DNA from: Microbacterium candidum | GTDB taxonomy: Bacteria > Actinomycetota > Actinomycetes > Actinomycetales > Microbacteriaceae | Direction: 5' to 3' | Assembly (NCBI RefSeq): GCF_030315975.1 | Contig: NZ_JASXSZ010000002.1 | Location: 496,001-560,000 of the forward strand | Length of the DNA: 64,000 nt | In this document: one piece after another, positions 54,109 to 63,906 of the stretch | Layout: each line of letters opens with the position of its first letter | Numbering within the stretch: position 1 is the first letter of the stretch | Notes under the pieces: model-generated | The model's database searches: none | What the model saw: only the letters and a program-made list of their open reading frames with translations | Told to the model about the DNA's origin: nothing | Translations under genes and position numbers: made by a program

Positions 54109-55332
54109 ACGGCTCCCGACATCGTCACCACCCCGCCCGCGCCGACGCGGCGCGTCGCGTGGCTGATCGGGCCCGCCCTCGTCGCGGGGGTCGCGTACCT
54201 CGACCCGGGCAACGTCGCGAGCAACATGACCGCGGGGGCGCAGTTCGGCTACCTGCTCGTATGGGTGGTCGTGCTCGCGAACCTCATCGCGTGGCTCGTG
54301 CAGTACCTGTCCGCGAAGCTCGGGCTCGTCACCGGAGAGAGCCTGCCGCAGGCGCTGGGGCGCCGCATCCGTCATCCGTGGGCTCGTCGCGCCTACTGGC
54401 TGCAGGCCGAGATCGTCGCGATGGCGACCGACATCGCCGAGGTGATCGGCGGGGCGGTCGCGCTGAACCTGCTCTTCGGCATCCCCGTGCTCGCGGGCGG
54501 CGCCATCACCGGAGTCGTGTCGATGGGCCTGCTGCTCGTGCAGTCGCGGCGCGGCGCGCGCGCTTTCGAGTTCGTCGTCATCGGGCTAGTCGCGATCATC
54601 TCGTTCGGATTCGCATACGGGGTCTTCGTCGCGCCGCCCGACGCGGGCTCCGTCGTCGCCGGGCTCGTCCCGCGGTTCGAGGGGCCTGACTCGGTACTGC
54701 TGGCCGCATCCATCCTGGGTGCGACGATCATGCCGCACGCGATCTACGCGCACTCCGCGCTCGCGCGCGACCGGTTCGCGGGCACGACGATCACGCCGGG
54801 CCGGCTCCTGAAGGCGACGCGATGGGATGTCACGATCGCCATGGTGATCGCGGGGACGGTGAACCTCTGCATCCTGCTGCTGGCCGCGGCGAATCTCGCG
54901 GGCGTGCCCGGCACCGAGACGCTCGAGGGCGCGTACGCGGCCCTCCGCGACGGACTCGGCCCGGCTGTGGCGACGATCTTCGCCGTGGGTCTGCTCGCGA
55001 GCGGCCTCGCGAGCACGTCGGTCGGCGCGTACGCGGGAGCGGAGATCATGCACGGCCTGCTGCACGTGCGCGTGCCGATGATCGTGCGGCGCATCGTGAC
55101 GCTCGTCCCGGCGCTGCTCATCCTCGGGCTCGGCGTCGATCCCACCTTCGCGCTCATCCTCAGCCAGGTCGTGCTGTCGTTCGGGATCCCGTTCGCCCTC
55201 ATCCCGCTCGTCGTCCTCACCGCCCGGCTCGGCCGGTTCCGCAACAGCGCGACGACGTCGCTGCTGGGGGTCATCGCATCCGTCTTCCTCATCGCGCTGA
55301 ACGCGGTCCTGCTGTGGCTGACCTTCGCGTGA
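54100..55332 (+). CDS. mntH: NRAMP-family divalent metal (Mn2+) transporter
   Basis: This 410-aa transporter has the NRAMP metal-binding DPGN sequence in YLDPGNVASNMTA and about 11 transmembrane helices. It imports Mn2+ (and Fe2+) driven by protons. ATG 54100 sits inside a perfect palindrome (54093-54108), which shows regulation by a metal-dependent repressor. The start has no separate Shine-Dalgarno, so translation is probably leaderless. The MntR-like gene follows 42 bp downstream. Confidence 0.93.
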   Translation: MPKTAPDIVTTPPAPTRRVAWLIGPALVAGVAYLDPGNVASNMTAGAQFGYLLVWVVVLANLIAWLVQYLSAKLGLVTGESLPQALGRRIRHPWARRAYWLQAEIVAMATDIAEVIGGAVALNLLFGIPVLAGGAITGVVSMGLLLVQSRRGARAFEFVVIGLVAIISFGFAYGVFVAPPDAGSVVAGLVPRFEGPDSVLLAASILGATIMPHAIYAHSALARDRFAGTTITPGRLLKATRWDVTIAMVIAGTVNLCILLLAAANLAGVPGTETLEGAYAALRDGLGPAVATIFAVGLLASGLASTSVGAYAGAEIMHGLLHVRVPMIVRRIVTLVPALLILGLGVDPTFALILSQVVLSFGIPFALIPLVVLTARLGRFRNSATTSLLGVIASVFLIALNAVLLWLTFA

Positions 55333-55374
55333 CGGGCAGCGGTGATGGCCGGCCGTGACGGGTAGCCTGGGGCG

Positions 55375-56007
55375 GTGCCCTCGCCCGCGGTCGACGACTA
55401 TCTGAAGACGATCTACCACCACACCGAGTGGCAGGACGAGCGCATCACCCCGTCGCAGCTGGCCGCCGTGCTGGGGCTCGCGCCGTCGAGTGTCACCGAG
55501 ATGGTGCAGAAGCTCGCCGCGCAGGGTCTCGTCACGCACCGTCCGTACGGGCCGATCGCGCTCAGCCCCGAGGGCGAACAGCGCGCGGCGGCGATCGTCC
55601 GCCGCCACCGGCTCGTCGAGACATGGCTCGTGCGCGAATTCGACTACACGTGGGACGAGGTGCACGACGAGGCGGAGGTCCTCGAGCACGTGCTGAGCGA
55701 CCGTCTCCTCGAGCGCATCGACGAGCGCCTCGGACACCCTCGTTTCGACCCGCACGGCGACGCGATCCCGGATGCCGCCGGCCACGTGCACCGCGAGCCG
55801 TTCGTGCTGCTCGCCGACGCCGGAGTCGGGCACGAGGGACGGGTGCTGCGCGTGAGCGACCGGGATGCCGAGCTCCTTCGCGAGCTCGACCGGCTCGGGC
55901 TGACGGTCGGCCGCACCGTCCGCGTGGACGGCGACGGGATGCTCCTCGACGGCGTCGAGGTCGTGCTCCCCACGGGGGCCGCCGATGCCGTGTGGCTCAC
56001 CGCCTGA
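55375..56007 (+). CDS. mntR: Metal-dependent regulator, DtxR/MntR family
   Basis: This 210-aa regulator has an N-terminal winged HTH (ITPSQLAAVLGLAPSSVTEM), a helical dimerisation domain with metal ligands (WLVREFDYTWDEVHDEAEVL), and a C-terminal SH3-like FeoA domain. It represses mntH when Mn2+ is abundant by binding palindromes such as those at 54065-54108. GTG 55375 was chosen; the family start lies there. Beside mntH, manganese is the most likely signal, although iron (DtxR) cannot be excluded. Confidence 0.9.
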   Translation: MPSPAVDDYLKTIYHHTEWQDERITPSQLAAVLGLAPSSVTEMVQKLAAQGLVTHRPYGPIALSPEGEQRAAAIVRRHRLVETWLVREFDYTWDEVHDEAEVLEHVLSDRLLERIDERLGHPRFDPHGDAIPDAAGHVHREPFVLLADAGVGHEGRVLRVSDRDAELLRELDRLGLTVGRTVRVDGDGMLLDGVEVVLPTGAADAVWLTA

Positions 56008-56019
56008 CGCGGGAGCGAC

Positions 56020-57030
56020 TCAGCCCTTGGCGATGCGGCGGGCGCGCTCGAACGGCCAGCGCACGCGTGTCGCCTGCTCGCAGTAGTCCCACAGCCGGGC
56101 GCCGAGCTCTGGGCTGCGCGTGAGCTTCGACGGGGTCGCCTTGCGCGGCGCGCCCTTCACGACGGATGCGGGACCCCAGAACTCGCCGCCCTGCACGTCC
56201 GGGTCGACGAGCGCCCGCACGAGCGGCCACGCGCCGTGCTCCTTGGACTGCGCCATCCACGCCTGCAGGTTGTCGGCGAAGCGGCCGCCGAGCGAGGGCT
56301 CGTTCACTCCCCGAATACCCGGGGTGCGGCCGCTCAGCGAGTAGCCGGGGTGCGCGACGACGCTGCGGATCGGAAGCCCGGCGAGCCGCAGCCGGCGGTC
56401 GGCCTCGAGGCCGAGGGCCGTCGTCTCCACCTTCGACTGGACGTACGCGCGCCAGGGCGTGTACTCGTCGACGAGCTCGGGGTCCACGGGGTCGTAGGGC
56501 GAGATCGACGTCGCCATGCTCCCGACCCACACCATCCGGCCGCGGGTCGCCGCAAGTCCGGCCAGCAGCTCGCCGCACAGGGCGTAATGCCCGAGCGCGT
56601 TCGTCGCGAAGACCACTTCATGTCCGTCGACGGTGAGCTCGCGGCGCTTCGGCGGATGCACGACCCCGGCGTTCAGGAGGACGCCGTCGATGCGGCCGCC
56701 GGTGCGGGCCGTCGCCGCAGCGGCGCGCACGGACCCGAGGTTGCTCGTGTCCAGCAGCAGCGTCTCGACGGAGCCGAGGGGATGCACGTGCGACGTGCCC
56801 GGCGCGGGCATCGGGGCCGAGGCATCCATCCGCACGCGGCGCTCCACGGCCGCACGGGCGGAGGCGAGACGATTGGGGTTGCGACCGGTCATGACCACCC
56901 GCGCGCCGGCACGGACCAGCTGCTCGCACGCGAAGTACCCGAGGCCCCGGTTCCCTCCCGTCACGAGATAGCGGTGCCCCGCGAGGTCGGGCAGACGCGC
57001 CGGATCCCACTCGTCATCGTGTCGGGTCAC
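56020..57030 (-). CDS. SDR-family oxidoreductase
   Basis: This 336-aa SDR has VTGGNRGLGYFACEQLV (nucleotide-binding), LNAG and YVQSK (catalytic Tyr/Lys). It is longer than most classical SDRs, with a C-terminal extension ending in RARRIAKG. GTG 57030 was chosen with a nearby GAGGGG; GTG 57039 is also possible. The HAD gene reads divergently, 54 bp away. Substrate unknown. Confidence 0.85.
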   Translation of the reverse strand: MTRHDDEWDPARLPDLAGHRYLVTGGNRGLGYFACEQLVRAGARVVMTGRNPNRLASARAAVERRVRMDASAPMPAPGTSHVHPLGSVETLLLDTSNLGSVRAAAATARTGGRIDGVLLNAGVVHPPKRRELTVDGHEVVFATNALGHYALCGELLAGLAATRGRMVWVGSMATSISPYDPVDPELVDEYTPWRAYVQSKVETTALGLEADRRLRLAGLPIRSVVAHPGYSLSGRTPGIRGVNEPSLGGRFADNLQAWMAQSKEHGAWPLVRALVDPDVQGGEFWGPASVVKGAPRKATPSKLTRSPELGARLWDYCEQATRVRWPFERARRIAKG

Positions 57031-57084
57031 CCCCCTCACGATAGCCGTGCGGGCGGGTCGCCACGCCGTCGATAGGCTTGCCGC

Positions 57085-57858
57085 ATGCGCACTCGTGACC
57101 ACATCGAATGCTGGCTCACCGACATGGACGGCGTCCTCGTGCACGAGAACGACGCCCTTCCGGGCGCGGCCGAACTGCTCGCGCAGTGGCACGAGAACGA
57201 GACGCCCTATCTCGTCCTCACGAACAACTCGATCTTCACCGCGCGCGACCTCTCCGCGCGCCTGCGCGCGTCGGGTCTGAACGTGCCGGAAGACCGCATC
57301 TGGACGTCCGCGCTCGCGACGGCGGAGTTCCTGCGATCGCAGCTGCCCGGCGGCTCCGCGTTCGTCATCGGGGAGGCCGGCATCCTCACCGCCCTGCACG
57401 AGGCGGGCTTCATCATGACCGAGACCGACCCCGACTTCGTGGTCGTCGGCGAGACCCGCAACTACTCGTTCGAGGCGATCACGAAGGCGATCCGCCTGAT
57501 CGAGAAGGGCGCGCGGTTCATCGTCACGAACCCGGATGCCACGGGCCCGAGCGCCGACGGTCCCTTGCCCGCCACGGGTGCGATCGCCGCGCTCATCACG
57601 AAGGCGACGGGCAAGGATCCGTACGTCGTCGGCAAGCCGAACCCCATGATGTTCCGCTCGGCGCTCAACAAGATCGGCGCCCACTCGGAGAACACGGCGA
57701 TGATCGGCGACCGCATGGACACGGACATCGTCGCGGGCATCGAGGCCGGCCTGCACACCGTGCTCGTCCTCACCGGAATCAGCGACAAGGCCGAGATCGA
57801 GAAGTATCCCTTCCGGCCCGACGAGATCGTCGAATCCGTCGCCGCGCTCGTGGAATGA
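57085..57858 (+). CDS. HAD-superfamily phosphatase (class IIA, NagD-like)
   Basis: This 257-aa enzyme has the HAD nucleophile in WLTDMDGVLVHEN, the second motif VLTNNS, the lysine region VVGKPNPMMF and the Mg-binding MIGDRMDTDI. The class II cap fits the NagD/glycerol-phosphatase type, which removes phosphate from small molecules. ATG 57085 matches the family start. The next gene starts 4 bp after its stop, so both are likely in one unit. Substrate unknown. Confidence 0.92.
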   Translation: MRTRDHIECWLTDMDGVLVHENDALPGAAELLAQWHENETPYLVLTNNSIFTARDLSARLRASGLNVPEDRIWTSALATAEFLRSQLPGGSAFVIGEAGILTALHEAGFIMTETDPDFVVVGETRNYSFEAITKAIRLIEKGARFIVTNPDATGPSADGPLPATGAIAALITKATGKDPYVVGKPNPMMFRSALNKIGAHSENTAMIGDRMDTDIVAGIEAGLHTVLVLTGISDKAEIEKYPFRPDEIVESVAALVE

Positions 57859-57861
57859 CCC

Positions 57862-58434
57862 ATGGGTGCGCTCGACGACGGCGAGAGGGTGGAGGCGGCG
57901 GATGCCGCGACCTGGCGCGCGTGGCTCGCAGCCAATCATGAGACCGCCAAGGGCGCCTGGCTCGTCCGCGCGCGGCCGGGCTCCGGGCTCGAGCTGATCG
58001 AGTACGAGGACTCCATCCTGCAGGCGCTGTGCTTCGGCTGGATCGACGGGCCCGTGCGCACGTTCGACGAGGAGCGCGGAGGGCTGTGGTTCGCGCCGCG
58101 GCGCGCGTCGAGCGGTTGGGCGGCGACGAACAAGGTGCGCGTCGCGCAGCTGGAGGCGGCCGGGATGCTGGCGCCCGCCGGCATCCGCGCCATCGAGGTC
58201 GCGAAGGCGAACGGCTCGTGGACGGTGCTCGACAATGCCGAGGCGCTGCGCGAACCCGAGGACCTCGCGGCGGCACTCGACGGCGTGCCGGCGGCACGTG
58301 CGGCGTGGGACGGGTTCCCCCCTTCGAGCCGCAAGGCCGGAATCACGAGCGTCGACACGGCGAAGAGGCCGGAGACCCGCGCGGCCCGCATCGCGAAGAT
58401 CGTGGCGGATGCCGCGGAGGGCCGCCGGCCCTGA
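57862..58434 (+). CDS. YdeI/OmdA-like protein
   Basis: This 190-aa protein has LQALCFGWIDGPVRTFDEER, a conserved segment of the YdeI/OmpD-associated family, and a C-terminal helical part (GFPPSSRKAGITSVDTAKRP). Function is not well known; members are linked to stress resistance. It starts 4 bp after the HAD gene stop. It converges with the ECF sigma gene at 58439. Confidence 0.85.
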   Translation: MGALDDGERVEAADAATWRAWLAANHETAKGAWLVRARPGSGLELIEYEDSILQALCFGWIDGPVRTFDEERGGLWFAPRRASSGWAATNKVRVAQLEAAGMLAPAGIRAIEVAKANGSWTVLDNAEALREPEDLAAALDGVPAARAAWDGFPPSSRKAGITSVDTAKRPETRAARIAKIVADAAEGRRP

Positions 58435-58438
58435 GGGG

Positions 58439-59326
58439 TCAACGCGCGACCGCGGCCTCCGCATCCACCCGGCCGAGCTTGTCGGGGTTGGCGATCGAGT
58501 AGATCTGCGTCACACGCCCGTCCTCCACGGTCAGGCTCACGACGCCGACGAGCAGGCCGTCGAGCTCCATCCGGATGCCGGGCTGACCGTTGACCCACAT
58601 CGGCGATGCGACGAACGTGCCCGGCGTCTTCTCCATGCCGCTGATGAGGTACCGCGCGAGACGCAGAGCGCCGACGACGGGATGCCGCGCCGCGCCGCGG
58701 ACCTTGCCGCCGCCGTCCGCGACCGAGACGACGTCGGGCGCGAGGACGTCCATGAGCCCCTGCAGGTCGCCGCTGTTGAGCGCGGCGACGAGGCGATCGA
58801 CGACCTCTTCATGTTCCGACGGCGCGACCTCGACGCGCGGCCGGCGGGCCGCGACGTGCTCCTTGGCGCGGTGCGAGATCTGCCGGACGGCCGCCGGCGT
58901 CTTGCCGACGGCATCCGCGATCTCGTCGTAGGGCACGTCGAACACCTCGCGCAGCACGAACACCGCGCGCTCGGATGGTCCGAGCGTCTCGAGCACCGTC
59001 AGCATCGCGATCGACAGGCTCTCCGCGAGCTCCACGTCGTCCGCCACGTCAGGACTCGTCAGGAGCGGCTCGGGGAGCCACTCGCCGACATAGTCCTCAC
59101 GTCGCCGCGCCATCGTGCGGAGCTGATTGAGCGACTGCCGCGTCACGATGCGCACCAGGTACGCGCGCGGCTCGCGCACCTCGCTCTGATCGACGGCCGC
59201 CCACCGCAGCCACGACTCCTGCAGCACGTCCTCGGCGTCCTCGGCCGAGCCGAGGATCTCGTAGGCGACCGTGAACAGCAGATTCCGGTGCTCGACGAAC
59301 GGGTCGCCGACCCGCGGCATGCTCAT
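58439..59326 (-). CDS. ECF41-family RNA polymerase sigma factor with SnoaL-like C-terminus
   Basis: This 295-aa sigma factor has region 2 (DAEDVLQESWLRWAAV) and region 4 (VPYDEIADAVGKTPAAVRQI), then a ~110-residue SnoaL-like C-terminal domain. It ends near the NPDKL motif (IYSIANPDKLGRV), a hallmark of ECF41 factors that regulate themselves through that domain rather than an anti-sigma. A carboxymuconolactone-decarboxylase-like gene lies just upstream (59337-59939) with an ECF41-like promoter before it, as is common for this group. Confidence 0.92.
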   Translation of the reverse strand: MSMPRVGDPFVEHRNLLFTVAYEILGSAEDAEDVLQESWLRWAAVDQSEVREPRAYLVRIVTRQSLNQLRTMARRREDYVGEWLPEPLLTSPDVADDVELAESLSIAMLTVLETLGPSERAVFVLREVFDVPYDEIADAVGKTPAAVRQISHRAKEHVAARRPRVEVAPSEHEEVVDRLVAALNSGDLQGLMDVLAPDVVSVADGGGKVRGAARHPVVGALRLARYLISGMEKTPGTFVASPMWVNGQPGIRMELDGLLVGVVSLTVEDGRVTQIYSIANPDKLGRVDAEAAVAR

Positions 59327-59336
59327 GCGCGGGAGC

Positions 59337-59939
59337 CTACGCCGCGGGACTGACAGCCGTGAGAGCCGTCGGGCGCGCGGCGAGCGGAGGCAGGCCGCAC
59401 GAATCCGCGAACTGCTCCGAGTGGATGCCGAGGGCCACGTTCATACGCGCGCTCATGTTCATGAACGCGACGCGGGCCGCGAGCTCGACGAGTCCCGCCG
59501 GGCCCAGGTCTGCGAGCAGCGCGTCCGAGAGGTCGTCGGTGACGGCGGGCGGGGTCTGGCTGGCTGCCTCCGCGTACTCCATCACCCGGCGCTCGAGCGG
59601 CGAGAACACCGTCGAATCGCGCCAGCGCGGCACTTCGCGGATCTTCGCGTCGTCGAGCCCGTGGTTGTGGGCCGCGAAGTAGTTGAAGTCCAGGCAGAAG
59701 CTGCAGCCGATCGTCGCGGCCGACGCCATCGCGGCGTAGGACGCGAGGTTCGGGTCGAGCTCGTGCCAGCCCTCGACTTTGCGGCCGATGGACATCGAGT
59801 CCTTCATGACGGCGGGATGCTGCCACAGCACGCCGATCGAGTCGGGCACGCGGCCGATCATCCTCTTCGCGCCGAACTTGACGAGGGCGCCGTAGACGCC
59901 GGTGACCTCCGCCGTGGGGATGCGGGTCTGGGTGGTCAT
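59337..59939 (-). CDS. Carboxymuconolactone decarboxylase/AhpD-like protein
   Basis: This 200-aa protein has the AhpD-like CxxC motif in TIGCSFCLDFNYFAAHNHGL, with the following His, so it may be a redox or decarboxylating enzyme. ATG 59939 has GGAGGAAG about 5 nt upstream. The ECF41 gene follows 10 bp downstream, so they form one operon. Its promoter (TGTCACA at 59998-60004 with a TGTC 16 bp away) matches the ECF41 consensus, suggesting this is the sigma factor's own target. Confidence 0.9.
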   Translation of the reverse strand: MTTQTRIPTAEVTGVYGALVKFGAKRMIGRVPDSIGVLWQHPAVMKDSMSIGRKVEGWHELDPNLASYAAMASAATIGCSFCLDFNYFAAHNHGLDDAKIREVPRWRDSTVFSPLERRVMEYAEAASQTPPAVTDDLSDALLADLGPAGLVELAARVAFMNMSARMNVALGIHSEQFADSCGLPPLAARPTALTAVSPAA

Positions 59940-59977
59940 GTCTTCCTCCGTGTCGTGAATCGTTCCTTCGACATGGA

Positions 59978-60004
59978 GACACCGGCCGGCGCCGGCGTGT
60001 GACA
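59978..60004 (-). promoter_or_regulatory. ECF41-like promoter (TGTCACA-N16-TGTC)
   Basis: On the minus strand TGTCACA lies at 60004-59998 and TGTC at 59981-59978, 16 nt apart. ECF41 promoters are described as TGTCACA with a CGTC-like -10, so one base differs. It lies about 40-65 nt before the CMD gene start, and next to the pyrE stop on the same strand. Confidence 0.6.
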
Positions 60005-60005
60005 C

Positions 60006-60584
60006 CTACTGCGGGGCGAGGCCCAGATCGTCGAGGTCGATCGCGGCGAGCCACTGGAGACCCTCGGCCTCGACGGCGGCCTGGGCGCCCGTCTTGCGGT
60101 CGACGATGACGGCGACGGCGACCGGCTCGGCGCCCTCGCGGCGGAGGGCTTCCACGGCCTTGAGCGCGGACTGGCCGGTGGTCGAGGTGTCCTCGACCAC
60201 GACGACGCGCTTGCCGACGATATCCGCGCCCTCGACCTGGCGGCCTCGACCGTGGTCCTTGGGCTCCTTGCGCACGACGAAGGCATCGAGCGGCGCGTCC
60301 GTGCGCGCCGATTCGTGCATGACGGCGTTCGCGATCGGGTCTGCGCCGAGCGTCAGGCCGCCGACCGCCACGATCCCGTCGACGTCGCGGATGAGGTCGA
60401 GCATGATGCGCCCGATCCCAGGAGCCGCGCGGTGGTCGAGCGTCAGGCGGCGCATGTCGACGTAGTAGGTGGCCTTCTTGCCGCTCGAGAGCGTGAAATC
60501 GCCGTGGAAGACGGCCTCGTCGGTGATGAGCCCGATGAGGGCCTGGCGGTCGGCTTCGATCTCGGGCGTGCTCGCGGCGGTCAT
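60006..60584 (-). CDS. pyrE: Orotate phosphoribosyltransferase
   Basis: This 192-aa enzyme joins orotate to PRPP in pyrimidine synthesis. The PRPP-binding loop (VVVVEDTSTTGQSALKAV) is clear, and the N-terminal flexible loop (LSSGKKATYYVDMRR) fits the family. ATG 60584 was chosen as the Met at the start of similarity; its Shine-Dalgarno is weak. It lies upstream of the CMD/ECF41 pair on the same strand. No other pyr gene is near. Confidence 0.93.
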   Translation of the reverse strand: MTAASTPEIEADRQALIGLITDEAVFHGDFTLSSGKKATYYVDMRRLTLDHRAAPGIGRIMLDLIRDVDGIVAVGGLTLGADPIANAVMHESARTDAPLDAFVVRKEPKDHGRGRQVEGADIVGKRVVVVEDTSTTGQSALKAVEALRREGAEPVAVAVIVDRKTGAQAAVEAEGLQWLAAIDLDDLGLAPQ

Positions 60585-60873
60585 GCCTACGAGTCTACGA
60601 GGCGACCTTCGTTCCTCCTGGCGGCTAAATGCAGAATCCGCACACGACACACATGGGTAAGAACGGCAGAACTTTCCGCCTGAGATGCAGTCATCTCTGG
60701 CCCGGGCGTCGGAGGCTCCCCTACAGTCGGGTCCAAGGGGAGCGCGCGGATGCGAGCCCGATTCGTCGAAGCCGACGAGTCCTTCCGTAATGTGAAACTT
60801 GTATTCCACATAACGGCAAACCGCGCGCATATACTCATCTCACTCATCCACCCCCCGAGCAAGGGAGGCACCT

Positions 60874-62409
60874 ATGCGCATCGGCATCGTCACGGAGCGC
60901 GCGGGCGAGACCCGCGTGTCCGCGACACCCGACACCGTCGCGAAGATCCGCGGCCTGGGCTACGACGTCGTCGTGGAACAGGGCGCGGGCGACGCATCCT
61001 CATTCCCCGACACCGCCTACGAGACGGCCGGTGCCGCGCTCGTCGACGGTGCGACCGCGTGGTCTGCGGACGTCGTCCTCAAGGTCGACGCCCCGACGCC
61101 CACCGAGATCGCACGTCTGAAGGACGGCGCGACCGTCATCGGGCTCCTGAGCCCGGCGCTCAAGCCCGAGCTTCTCGAGGCGCTCGCGACCCGCGACCTG
61201 ACGGCGCTGGCGATGGATGCGGTCCCCCGCATCTCGCGCGCGCAGTCGATGGACGTGCTCTCGTCGATGGCGAACATCGCCGGCTACCGCGCGGTCGTCG
61301 AGGCGGCGCACGAGTTCGGCCGCTTCTTCACCGGTCAGGTGACGGCCGCCGGCAAGGTGCCGCCGGCGAAGGTGCTGGTCGCGGGTGCCGGTGTCGCGGG
61401 GCTCGCGGCCATCGGCGCGGCATCCAGCCTCGGCGCCGTCGTGCGGGCGACCGATCCTCGCCCCGAGGTCGCCGATCAGGTGAAGTCGATCGGCGGCGAG
61501 TACCTCCCGGTCGACGTCGCGGTCGAGCAGTCGACCGACGGCTACGCGAAGGCGACGAGCGAGGCGTACGACAAGCGCGCCGCGGAGATCTACTCCGAAC
61601 AGGCCGCCGACGTCGACATCATCATCACGACCGCGCTGATCCCGGGCCGCGCAGCTCCCCGCCTCATCACGGCGGAGGATGTCGCGTCGATGAAGCCGGG
61701 ATCGGTCATCGTCGACATGGCCGCCGCCCAGGGCGGCAATGTCGCGGGCTCGGTCGCCGGCGCGCGCACGGTCACCGACAACGGCGTCATCATCCTCGGC
61801 TACACGGATCTCGCCGGACGCCTGCCCGCGCAGGCGTCGCAGCTGTACGGCACGAACCTCCTCAACCTGATCAAGCTCCTCACCCCCGGCAAGGACGGCG
61901 AGCTCACGATCGACTTCGACGACGTCGTGCAGCGCGCGGTCACGGTCGTGCAGCACGGCGCCGTGACGTGGCCGCCGCCGCCCGTGCAGGTCTCGGCCGC
62001 GCCCGCAGCCAAGGCTGTCGCGGTCGTGGACCCGCCGGAGCCCAAGAAGCCCATGTCCGCGGGTGCGAAGACGGGGCTCGTCGCCCTCGGCATCGCGGCC
62101 CTGTTCGCGGTGTGCGCCTTCGCGCCACCGCCCCTGCCGCAGCACTTCCTGGTGCTGACACTCGCGGTCGTGGTCGGGTTCTACGTCATCGGGCACGTCG
62201 CGCACGCGCTGCACACGCCGCTGATGAGCGTGACGAACGCGATCTCGGGCATCATCGTCGTCGGGGCCATGCTGCAGATCGTCGCACCGTCGCCGATCGT
62301 GCAGATCCTCGCCGCCGTCGCCGTCCTGCTGGCATCCATCAACGTCTTCGGCGGTTTCTCCGTCACGCGCCGGATGCTCGCCATGTTCTCGAAGGCTGGT
62401 GACCGATGA
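60874..62409 (+). CDS. pntA: NAD(P) transhydrogenase subunit alpha
   Basis: This 511-aa subunit has the NAD-binding dI domain ([35 protein letters not shown]) and a membrane part with four hydrophobic helices at the C-terminus. With PntB it uses the proton gradient to make NADPH from NADH. ATG 60874 has GGAGG about 7 nt upstream. The fused alpha chain (dI plus membrane) is the two-gene type. pntB starts with an ATGA overlap. Confidence 0.95.
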   Translation: MRIGIVTERAGETRVSATPDTVAKIRGLGYDVVVEQGAGDASSFPDTAYETAGAALVDGATAWSADVVLKVDAPTPTEIARLKDGATVIGLLSPALKPELLEALATRDLTALAMDAVPRISRAQSMDVLSSMANIAGYRAVVEAAHEFGRFFTGQVTAAGKVPPAKVLVAGAGVAGLAAIGAASSLGAVVRATDPRPEVADQVKSIGGEYLPVDVAVEQSTDGYAKATSEAYDKRAAEIYSEQAADVDIIITTALIPGRAAPRLITAEDVASMKPGSVIVDMAAAQGGNVAGSVAGARTVTDNGVIILGYTDLAGRLPAQASQLYGTNLLNLIKLLTPGKDGELTIDFDDVVQRAVTVVQHGAVTWPPPPVQVSAAPAAKAVAVVDPPEPKKPMSAGAKTGLVALGIAALFAVCAFAPPPLPQHFLVLTLAVVVGFYVIGHVAHALHTPLMSVTNAISGIIVVGAMLQIVAPSPIVQILAAVAVLLASINVFGGFSVTRRMLAMFSKAGDR

Positions 62410-63839
62410 CCGTCGTCCCCATCTCCGCCGGCGCCTCCATCGCCGGGTCCGTGGCCACCGCGGCCTACATCGTCGCGGCGCTGCTGTTCATCATGAGCCT
62501 CGCGGGGCTCAGCAAGCACGAGACCGCCCGCCGCGGCGTCGTCTACGGCATCGTCGGCATGACGATCGCGCTCCTCGCGACCGTCGGCGTCATCGTCGCT
62601 GGAGCCTGGGGGCAGCCGCAGGCGACCCTCGGCCTGAGCCTGCTCGTGGTGGCCGTCGTCATCGGCGCGATCATCGGCCTGTGGCGCGCCCGCGTCGTCG
62701 AGATGACCGGGATGCCGCAGCTGATCGCACTCTTCCACAGCTTCGTCGGCGCCGCCGCCGTGCTCGTGGGCTGGAACGGCGCGCTGTACACCGAGGGCAT
62801 CCCCGCGAACCTCGAGGGGATCCACCACGCCGAGGTGTTCATCGGCGTGTTCATCGGCGCCGTGACCCTCACCGGTTCGATCGTCGCCTTCCTGAAGCTG
62901 TCGGCGCGCATGTCGTCGAAGCCGCTGATGCTGCCCGGCAAGAACTTCCTGAACCTCGGCTCACTCGTCGTCTTCGTGGCTCTCACGGTCTGGTACGTCA
63001 TCACGCCGGAGCTGTGGCTGCTCATCGTCGTGACCGTCCTCGCGCTCGCGCTCGGCTGGCACCTCGTCGCCTCGATCGGCGGCGGCGACATGCCCGTCGT
63101 CATCTCGATGCTCAACAGCTACTCGGGTTGGGCCGCGGCCGCCGCGGGCTTCCTGCTCAACAACGACTTGCTCATCGTCACGGGCGCGCTCGTCGGCTCG
63201 TCCGGTGCGTACCTGTCGTACATCATGTGCAAGGCGATGAACCGCTCGTTCATCTCCGTCATCGCGGGCGGCTTCGGCATCGAAGCGCCCAAGGGCGGCG
63301 ACGAGGAGGAGCACGGCGAGCACCGCGAGATCGACGCCGCCGGCGCCGCGTCGATGCTGTCCGGCGCGACCTCTGTCGTCATCACGCCCGGCTACGGCAT
63401 GGCCGTCGCACAGGCGCAGTACCCGGTCGCGGAGCTCGCGAAGCAGCTGCGGGATCGCGGCGTCGAGGTCCGCTTCGGCATCCACCCGGTAGCCGGGCGC
63501 CTCCCCGGGCACATGAACGTGCTGCTCGCCGAGGCGAAGGTGCCGTACGACATCGTGCTCGAGATGGACGAGATCAACGACGACCTGGCGTCGACGTCGG
63601 TCGTGCTCGTCATCGGCGCGAACGACACCGTCAACCCCGCCGCCGCGGAGGACCCGGGCTCGCCCATCGCGGGCATGCCGGTCCTGCGCGCATGGGAGGC
63701 GGAGAACGTCATCGTGTTCAAGCGGTCGATGGCCGCCGGCTACGCCGGCGTCGCGAACCCGCTGTTCTACCGCGACAACGCGCAGATGCTGTTCGGCGAC
63801 GCCAAGGAGCGCGTGGAGGACATCCTCAAGGCGCTCTGA
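62406..63839 (+). CDS. pntB: NAD(P) transhydrogenase subunit beta
   Basis: This 477-aa subunit has about eight to nine transmembrane helices (from [20 protein letters not shown]) and the NADP-binding dIII domain ([40 protein letters not shown]) at its C-terminus. ATG 62406 overlaps the pntA stop (ATGA). It completes the proton-pumping transhydrogenase. A strong terminator follows. Confidence 0.95.
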   Translation: MTVVPISAGASIAGSVATAAYIVAALLFIMSLAGLSKHETARRGVVYGIVGMTIALLATVGVIVAGAWGQPQATLGLSLLVVAVVIGAIIGLWRARVVEMTGMPQLIALFHSFVGAAAVLVGWNGALYTEGIPANLEGIHHAEVFIGVFIGAVTLTGSIVAFLKLSARMSSKPLMLPGKNFLNLGSLVVFVALTVWYVITPELWLLIVVTVLALALGWHLVASIGGGDMPVVISMLNSYSGWAAAAAGFLLNNDLLIVTGALVGSSGAYLSYIMCKAMNRSFISVIAGGFGIEAPKGGDEEEHGEHREIDAAGAASMLSGATSVVITPGYGMAVAQAQYPVAELAKQLRDRGVEVRFGIHPVAGRLPGHMNVLLAEAKVPYDIVLEMDEINDDLASTSVVLVIGANDTVNPAAAEDPGSPIAGMPVLRAWEAENVIVFKRSMAAGYAGVANPLFYRDNAQMLFGDAKERVEDILKAL

Positions 63840-63850
63840 CCCGCACCATC

Positions 63851-63892
63851 GAAGCGAGCCCGCATCCGATCATCCGGATGCGGGCTCGCTTC
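63851..63892. terminator. Bidirectional terminator after pntB
   Basis: GAAGCGAGCCCGCATCCG (63851-63868) pairs perfectly with 63875-63892 over 6 nt. It lies between converging genes ending at 63839 and 63907. Confidence 0.9.
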
Positions 63893-63906
63893 ATGTCGGG
63901 AGAGCA

